A stretch of DNA of 64,000 bases from Dendrolimus kikuchii (taxonomy: Eukaryota; Arthropoda; Insecta; Lepidoptera; Lasiocampidae): assembly GCA_019925095.2 (NCBI GenBank), contig CM034409.1, positions 8,616,501 to 8,680,500 on the forward strand, written 5' to 3'. Below, piece by piece: positions 61,701 through 64,000 of this stretch. Numbering within the stretch: position 1 is the first letter of the stretch; each line of letters begins with the position of its first letter. Both the position numbers and the translations under genes were made by a program. Below the pieces are notes generated by a model. The model did not search any database, was not told the origin of the DNA, and saw only the letters and a list, made by a program, of their open reading frames with translations.

Positions 61701-63732
61701 CCCTTTGACTTTTTGTCAGTATCTGATTGAAACACCCTTTCAGGAACCTGTTAATTTGGAATATTATGTTAATTATAACGAAGAATTAAAATCGCGTGAC
61801 GAAAAGAATGTTAAGCTTGAAGATTAATAAATAGATAAGGTAAAAATAGTTGGATTCATTTTGTGAAGGATGAGATGAGAAATATATGCCTACGGAAACC
61901 TCAAAACTATAAAAAATTACATAAAAATCATTGACTTATAGGGTTCTATAGGGGGTTTCAACAAGAACTTTGATAAAATGATTGAATTTTGTGTTGTATT
62001 AGAAATGGTAAACTTTGGCAATTATAAGTGAAAAATGATATCGGACAAATGTCCACCACGATCACGCTTACAGATGTCGACTCTTTCATTAAAATTTTCA
62101 ATCACTTTTTCGCAAAAATCTTAACATAGCCCCACAAAAAATATTCCAGTGGTGTTAAATTACATGACCGGACCGGCCCTCTTAACCGACGAATTTCGTG
62201 AAATTATGCGATCGGACAATTTGGTTTGCAATAAATTCATTTTGCGAAAAAGTGATTGAAAATTTTAATGAAAGAATTAACATCTGTAAGCGTGGTCGTG
62301 GTGGACATTTGTCCGAAATCATTTTTCATTTACAAATGCCAAACCTTACTCTTTCTAATACAACAAAAAATTTAATCATTTTCATGTTCAAATAAGTAAA
62401 AAATATAATTATTGTAACACCTTTTAAAACATGTTTTTTGCAGTAAATAAATTTGAATTTGAATTCAATTCTTTGTTTTAAAACACATAGCACTTGTTAA
62501 AAAACCCTGTAAATGTTTGTTTTCTTTACGTATACATATATCTAGAAATATTTTAGTGGGTTATTGCTTTGAGACGAGATAGAAGTAAAGCACTGATTTT
62601 TTAATTGCGACGCTGGCAAACAGGCATACGGCCCACAGTGGAAAGTGGTTACCGTCAGCAAAAGACGTTTGCAACACCAGGGGCGAAGGTAGCACGTTGC
62701 TAGCCTTTAGGTTAAGATAGAGGGGATGGGATAAGGAGATGGAATAGTGAGAGGTGAAAGTGGACAATGTGAACTCTCACTCATCGCACGAAACTCACAG
62801 CTCTAGGCTGACCGTTGCACGCCGAATTCTCTGAAAGCGTGGTATCTATCACACCGATCGAGCTTTAGTAAAAATATTAAAGTATGAAATGAAATGAAAT
62901 TTATTAGCATGTAAGTAAGTAGTACAGGGTACATATAAAGTGACTAAAATACAGAGAACAGTACAAATGGCATCCCAAAGGAAACTGTTTCCCGCGCTAG
63001 GTCTCCTTAAAGCCTGTGTGGCGGGCCATAGTAGGATTCGCTTCGGTCATATAATTCTTATCATTGATGATAGTACATTAACGCAATGTCTCTGTGCAGT
63101 GAAAATTTATATGCATGGCTTTACCACGTCAATACCTTCTACAAATAATATTCTCTTATATAAAAGTTATGAATCCGTATTGTAGTGGTACACTTACTAG
63201 CCAATAGATTGCACTGTGCAATAATTGATGTCACAAACGTTTCTCGAAACATACAAAGTATTTATACAAATTTTCAACTATAACAGATGGGCCTAGGCCT
63301 GCGAGGAACCACAATAACCTCGCTGGAAGAACTTTCTTTGAGAGGGAGGAGCATTCCATCTCGCTACTCCAACCCTCTACGGGGCACCTCCCACAGTATA
63401 CATAGAATAGGAAGTAAACTTAATTTTTAACTTATATGTATGACATTCAAAAAAACTTTCGAATTTCAAATGATTAAGATAGTATTAATACTCTACCTTT
63501 CCCGGTCGAAATCAATGGTGGCATTACCATAGCTGGCTTTGTTCCCTTGCACGTAATAATATTCAGTGTTGACCAAGTGTTGTGTGCTCAATGGTATTGA
63601 GAGATCGATTACCCCGGTTTGGATGAAACCTTCCTCCATTTTATTATAGTAATGCGTCGTGTTAACTGACGCTGAATTGTTCGGCCAAAACAGATTGACT
63701 TTGTTCTTCGAGTGTTCATCTAAGTTGTTTAT
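34750..63732 (-). CDS. Apolipophorin/apoLTP-type large lipid transfer protein, C-terminal 1,515 residues (22 exons)
   Basis: Secreted haemolymph lipid carrier of the vitellogenin/apoB superfamily; the N-terminal lipid pocket is off the right edge. Exons: 63732-63497, 61747-61606, 60538-60293, 59482-59246, 58881-58631, 56940-56859, 55826-55661, 54905-53975, 52796-52601, 52376-52243, 51203-50962, 49815-49613, 47862-47709, 46135-45900, 43081-42957, 41292-41098, 40282-40161, 39535-39387, 37966-37855, 37076-36945, 36341-36169, 34833-34750. All phases agree; TGA 34752-34750. Order by window-relative residues: beta-rich repeats with many N-x-S/T sequons (1-453), a long helical segment beginning with the family's LNHSRLLTSSVVWRP (454-954), vWD (955-1152), a Cys-rich linker (1153-1193), a vWA-like region (1194-1386) and a Cys-rich tail. 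Insect apolipophorin (apoLp-II/I) and the lipid-transfer-particle apolipoprotein are paralogues with this plan, and I cannot separate them from this part, so no symbol is given. Confidence 0.87.
34845..35035. repeat. Dispersed repeat, last intron of lipid transfer gene
   Basis: GTGAAACTTCTATATAGACG, TTTTTCTGTCACGAAATAGCG, TTACGGCCGCGTG and GGCGGCATAATTTTAGAGTA recur, reversed, at 53585-53745. Confidence 0.6.
35027..35233 (-). CDS. Unrecognised 68-codon open frame in the last intron of the lipid transfer gene
   Basis: The frame from ATG 35233 gives 68 residues: a basic start (MTLRYSRLKMLKSVANQPL) without acidic residues, then an acidic stretch NDDDTISETPH and ILLAGKIVQERVEPRILKDF. The N-terminus could be a mitochondrial presequence; I recognise no family. 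The last codons run into a dispersed repeat (GTCGGTTAAAATAATAACG), so the true protein may have been longer. Same strand as the host gene. It may be a small nested gene, a retrocopy remnant or chance. Confidence 0.25.
   Translation of the reverse strand: MTLRYSRLKMLKSVANQPLHFSAVSKRSQNDDDTISETPHILLAGKIVQERVEPRILKDFGDKLSLLF
35757..36050 (-). repeat. Family A repeat, near full-length
   Basis: Antisense copy from CTATTGCGGGAGCACAGCAA to TTTTTTCCGTTCCGGCACGG, lying about 120 bases downstream of the donor of exon 21 of the lipid transfer gene. Confidence 0.7.
38008..38302 (-). mobile_element. Candidate solo LTR
   Basis: On the minus strand a GC-richer block opens TGTGGGCTGCTCCCAC (itself a hairpin), contains AGAAATAAACGAGTG (polyadenylation-like) and closes CCGCGCCATCAACA, i.e. 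TG...CA ends. I see no clear target duplication and no internal region, so this rests on composition and end structure only. Confidence 0.35.
38553..38882 (-). repeat. Family H repeat, lipid transfer gene intron
   Basis: GGGCCCAGCAGACGTTGTCC, GCGCCACCTACCAGTTCCAA repeated as GCGCCACCTACCGGTTCCAA, ends in a TATATATATAGA run. Confidence 0.6.
38925..39300 (-). repeat. Dispersed element of the 'gacttcgtcc' type, lipid transfer gene intron
   Basis: TTTCCTGGGACTTCGTCCAC, TAAAATTCCCGCCGG and CGTGAATCTCTAAGAGACAG; related to 490-660 and 34050-34440. Confidence 0.45.
40378..40615 (-). repeat. Family A repeat, same 5' border as the MTAP copy
   Basis: Antisense, from TATTGCAGGAGATCAGCAGG to CCTACCACCTGGCGAAAT. 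The shared CCTGGCGAAAT border with 17538-17772 shows that this is a defined subfamily end. Confidence 0.7.
40757..41072 (-). repeat. Family H repeat, lipid transfer gene intron
   Basis: GGCAGACGTTGTCCCACCCT, AGCGCCACCTACTGGGTCCA and a second ATCTACCGGGTCTAATTGTG block; ends about 25 bases before the donor of exon 16. Confidence 0.6.
42050..42360 (+). repeat. Family A repeat, full-length sense copy
   Basis: Starts CCGTGCAGGAACGGAGAAAG and ends GAGCTCCTGCAATAAAAAAA. It interrupts a block (41820-42045 and 42360-42400) with a GTATAAAACG box and AATAAA that may be an LTR or promoter-like repeat. Confidence 0.75.
43780..44120 (+). repeat. Inverted-pair repeat (family F), left copy
   Basis: ACTCGAGAACGGCTGGACTG, TTTTGGTTTTGAATTATTTG, TCAAACATTTGATGTTCGTCC and TGAGGCGGTACGAAGTTTGC. 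The reverse complement lies at 55010-55385 in another intron of the same gene. Confidence 0.65.
44122..44338 (+). repeat. Family H repeat, lipid transfer gene intron
   Basis: Starts in a TA run, then ACTACTCAAGCGATTTTGATG, GAACCGATAGGAGGCACTAA and TTTTTCAGGGCAAGAGAACG; directly follows the family F copy. Confidence 0.55.
44935..45840 (+). mobile_element. Tandem duplication of the ~500-bp nested-inverted-repeat MITE
   Basis: Two almost identical head-to-tail cores (44970-45333 and 45470-45838) joined by the 130-bp inverted-repeat spacer that precedes the single copy at 25225. Differences are a few bases and A-run lengths. Ends 60 bases from the donor of exon 14 of the lipid transfer gene. Confidence 0.8.
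46597..46885 (+). repeat. Family A repeat, sense copy
   Basis: TTTCTTGCGGCCTGTCGTAA to GAACTCCTGCAATAAAAAAT. Confidence 0.7.
47385..47525 (+). repeat. Interior fragment of the CCAATTCTGCTATT MITE
   Basis: CGATATCGAAAAGATATTGT, GGAATCGTACTTTGAATACT and ATATCAGAATTGGGCC match 12990-13121. Confidence 0.55.
47945..48305 (+). repeat. Direct-copy repeat (family M), copy 1
   Basis: Shares with 51775-52110 the blocks CAAGACAAGTAAAACGAGCC, CAGGAGTTCCTA.GGCCACC, ATTGCATTGTCACGCGATAT, CAAAATTTCAGCTCAATCGG and the end CATTGCAAGTTAAATAAAAGC. Confidence 0.7.
50028..50165 (-). repeat. Family D repeat with conserved hairpin
   Basis: AGATAGATAACACTTTATTG, then AGGCGGCCTCATCGCTTAAA, GCGATCTCTTCCAGGCAACC. 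Other copies: 44570-44740, 53140-53255, 59670-59790. On the minus strand the copies end with CAATAAAG, like LINE 3' UTRs. Confidence 0.6.
50450..50712 (-). repeat. Inverted-pair repeat (family E), copy 1
   Basis: Reverse-complement relative of 63185-63400: shared AACAGATGGGCCTAGGCCTG, CGAGGAAC, GAGCATTCCATCTCGCT, GCACCTCCC and TTGATGTCACAAACGTTTCT. Confidence 0.65.
51600..51680 (-). other. tRNA-like B-box fragment
   Basis: On the minus strand GGGTTCGAACTCTAGCCGGG fits a Pol III B box, but no A box or cloverleaf was found. Probably a SINE head relic. Confidence 0.3.
51775..52110 (+). repeat. Direct-copy repeat (family M), copy 2
   Basis: Same order of blocks as 47945-48305, in the adjacent part of the same gene, ending CATTGCAAGTTAAATAAAAGC. 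Confidence 0.7.
53140..53255 (-). repeat. Family D repeat copy
   Basis: ATACTTTATTGCATAACATT, GGCGGTCTTATCACTAAAAG and TTCTTCCAGACAACC. Confidence 0.5.
53585..53745. repeat. Dispersed repeat, reverse copy of 34845-34990
   Basis: TACTCTAAAATTATGCCGCC, CACGCGGCCGTAACGC, TTTTCGTGACAGAAAAATCC and GTCTATATAGAAGTTTCAC. Confidence 0.6.
53975..54905 (-). other. Large amphipathic-helix exon of the lipid transfer protein
   Basis: Single 931-bp exon, by far the longest of the gene, encoding about 310 residues. It starts at DISYHLIGKIIDTRSAKIDAW, carries LNHSRLLTSSVVWRPTIFNE and is then almost free of Gly and Cys, with heptad-like hydrophobic spacing (helix-forming, lipid-surface type). Sequons NDT, NTS, NQS, NAT and NRT suggest extracellular glycosylation. 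The LNHSRL..S.V.W.P block is shared with apolipophorins and anchors the family call. An antiparallel plus-strand reading frame at 54596-54898 is a shadow. Confidence 0.85.
55010..55385 (-). repeat. Inverted-pair repeat (family F), right copy
   Basis: Reverse complement of 43780-44120: GTACCGCCTCAGAATTAAAA at one end and CAGTCCAGCCGTTCTCGAGT at the other. Confidence 0.65.
56105..56700 (+). repeat. Dispersed element, two tandem-like fragments
   Basis: TATTAGTATTATAAATGCGA, CTGTCTGTTACGCTTTCACG, TAGACCGATTTGGATGAAAT, then a second version TATCTGTTAAGCTTTCCCGG at 56502. A common lepidopteran 'tataaatgcgaaagt' element. Confidence 0.55.
57380..58260 (-). pseudogene. Broken jockey-clade LINE reverse transcriptase in an intron of the lipid transfer gene
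   Basis: On the minus strand, in several frames: PDYEYGFREKYSTI (normally FGFR..HST), YISNRMFRVRQ, AEVPQGSVLGPVLYLIY (RT palm box), ATFAHDTANMA (the F.DD. catalytic box decayed to AHDT), KYLGMTLDAKLHWKAQVKK (YLG..LD..L.W..H). The catalytic Asp pair is broken and stops separate the parts, so it is inactive. It lies between exons 6 and 5 of the host gene, same strand. Confidence 0.8.
59670..59790 (-). repeat. Family D repeat copy
   Basis: AATAACTCCTTATTGTAGAC, TTATGCACAAAGGGCGGTCT and ATCGCTAAAAAGCGATCTC with CTTCCAG. Confidence 0.55.
60643..60842 (+). mobile_element. (ATGT)n-tailed retroelement, longest copy
   Basis: About 200 bp from GGCCACGACACACCTTCC to GTTATGTATGTATG, flanked by a 15-bp direct repeat TAAGTTGCTATTTAA (60628-60642 and 60843-60857). 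Lies between exons 3 and 2 of the lipid transfer gene. Confidence 0.8.
61975..62388. mobile_element. Long imperfect palindrome made of a transposase 3' end
   Basis: Left arm 61975-62117 and right arm 62240-62388, about 145 bp each, spacer about 122 bp. Shared blocks: TTGTTGTATTAGAAA, CGGACAAATGTCCACCACGA, CACGCTTACAGATGT and CATTAAAATTTTCAATCACT. The right arm, read on the plus strand, gives FNERINICKRGRGGHLSEII, typical of the last residues of Tc1/mariner-class transposases. Confidence 0.75.
62590..62870. repeat. Repeat related to family A (family B)
   Basis: GGCAAACAGGCATACGGCCC, GAAAGTGGTTACCGTCAGC, TAGCCTTTAGGTTAAGATAG and GTGGTATCTATCACACCGAT; same plan as 18410-18720. Confidence 0.55.
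62880..63060 (-). repeat. LINE 3'-UTR-like repeat fragment
   Basis: GAAATGAAATGAAATTTATT start, then GCATCCCAAAGGAAACTGTTT and TAAAGCCTGTGTGGCGGGCC, similar in plan to family D (TTTATT first, then a GC-rich conserved block). Confidence 0.4.
63185..63400 (+). repeat. Inverted-pair repeat (family E), copy 2
   Basis: See 50450-50712; contains TTGATGTCACAAACGTTTCTC and CAGATGGGCCTAGGCCTG. Confidence 0.65.
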
Positions 63733-64000
63733 CTGTAAGTAGTGTATAGTTGTTAGGCTTTTATACCAACACATAAAATTGAAGTCTCGATAAGTGATCT
63801 CGAATGCCGAAATTTGAGCGAAACTACCGTTAATACAATGAAAAACAACGGAAAGTATACGACGGTATTCAAAGAAGTTCAGCGGACAAGCAACGGCCCA
63901 CTTGATGGAAACCCGTTACCATCGCCTATGGACATTTGCAACACCAAAGGCGCTACAAATGTGCTGCTGCTATCTTAGGGGAGACTGATACCTAGTCATT
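63733..64000. repeat. Intron upstream of exon 1 in window, with a family A copy running off the edge
   Basis: From about 63880: TTCAGCGGACAAGCAACGGC, CCCACTTGATGGAAACCCGT and on to the window end, an antisense family A copy. The rest is intron of the lipid transfer gene. Confidence 0.6.

Overview
This is a eukaryotic nuclear window, most likely from a lepidopteran (moth or butterfly). The host genes are insect type: a NuRD p66/simjang homologue, an insect-type membrane-anchored heme oxygenase and an apolipophorin-class lipid carrier. They are split into short exons separated by A+T-rich introns packed with non-LTR retrotransposon tails, SINE-like elements and MITEs. No bacterial operon, CRISPR array or viral genome is seen.

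Layout: (1) 378-10316, plus strand: the last ten coding exons (399 codons) of p66/GATAD2 (simjang), a NuRD co-repressor subunit; its 5' exons lie left of the window. (2) 10317-17753: intergenic, with MITEs and a broken Tc1/mariner-class transposase whose D-to-E spacing is 82 residues. (3) 17754-28077, minus strand: a complete seven-exon MTAP gene (S-methyl-5'-thioadenosine phosphorylase). Its 4.45-kb first intron contains the whole two-exon COA7 gene on the same strand (24616-27756). (4) 28078-29999: remains of LINE reverse transcriptases. (5) 30000-33549, plus strand: complete four-exon heme oxygenase. (6) 34750-63732, minus strand: the last 22 exons (1,515 codons) of an apolipophorin/apoLTP-type large lipid transfer protein, with an amphipathic helical segment, a vWD domain, a vWA-like domain and a short C-terminal tail; its N-terminal lipid-binding part lies right of the window. 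It converges with heme oxygenase.

All exon joins were made by hand, using GT/AG borders, matching intron phases and family similarity. Phases agree through every join in all five genes. The genes do not form a pathway: they serve chromatin repression, methionine salvage, cytochrome oxidase assembly, heme breakdown and haemolymph lipid transport.

The non-coding part is rich in repeats: a 24-copy 23-bp satellite with a palindromic core, (ATGT)n-tailed retrocopies with clear target-site duplications, a TTAA-flanked MITE pair, a tandemly duplicated MITE, a long palindrome derived from a transposase 3' end, and a roughly 300-bp AATAAA-ending family, one copy of which appears to supply the MTAP stop codon. 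I found no convincing new multi-gene system. The most interesting items are gene nesting, repeat exonisation and unusual repeat structures.
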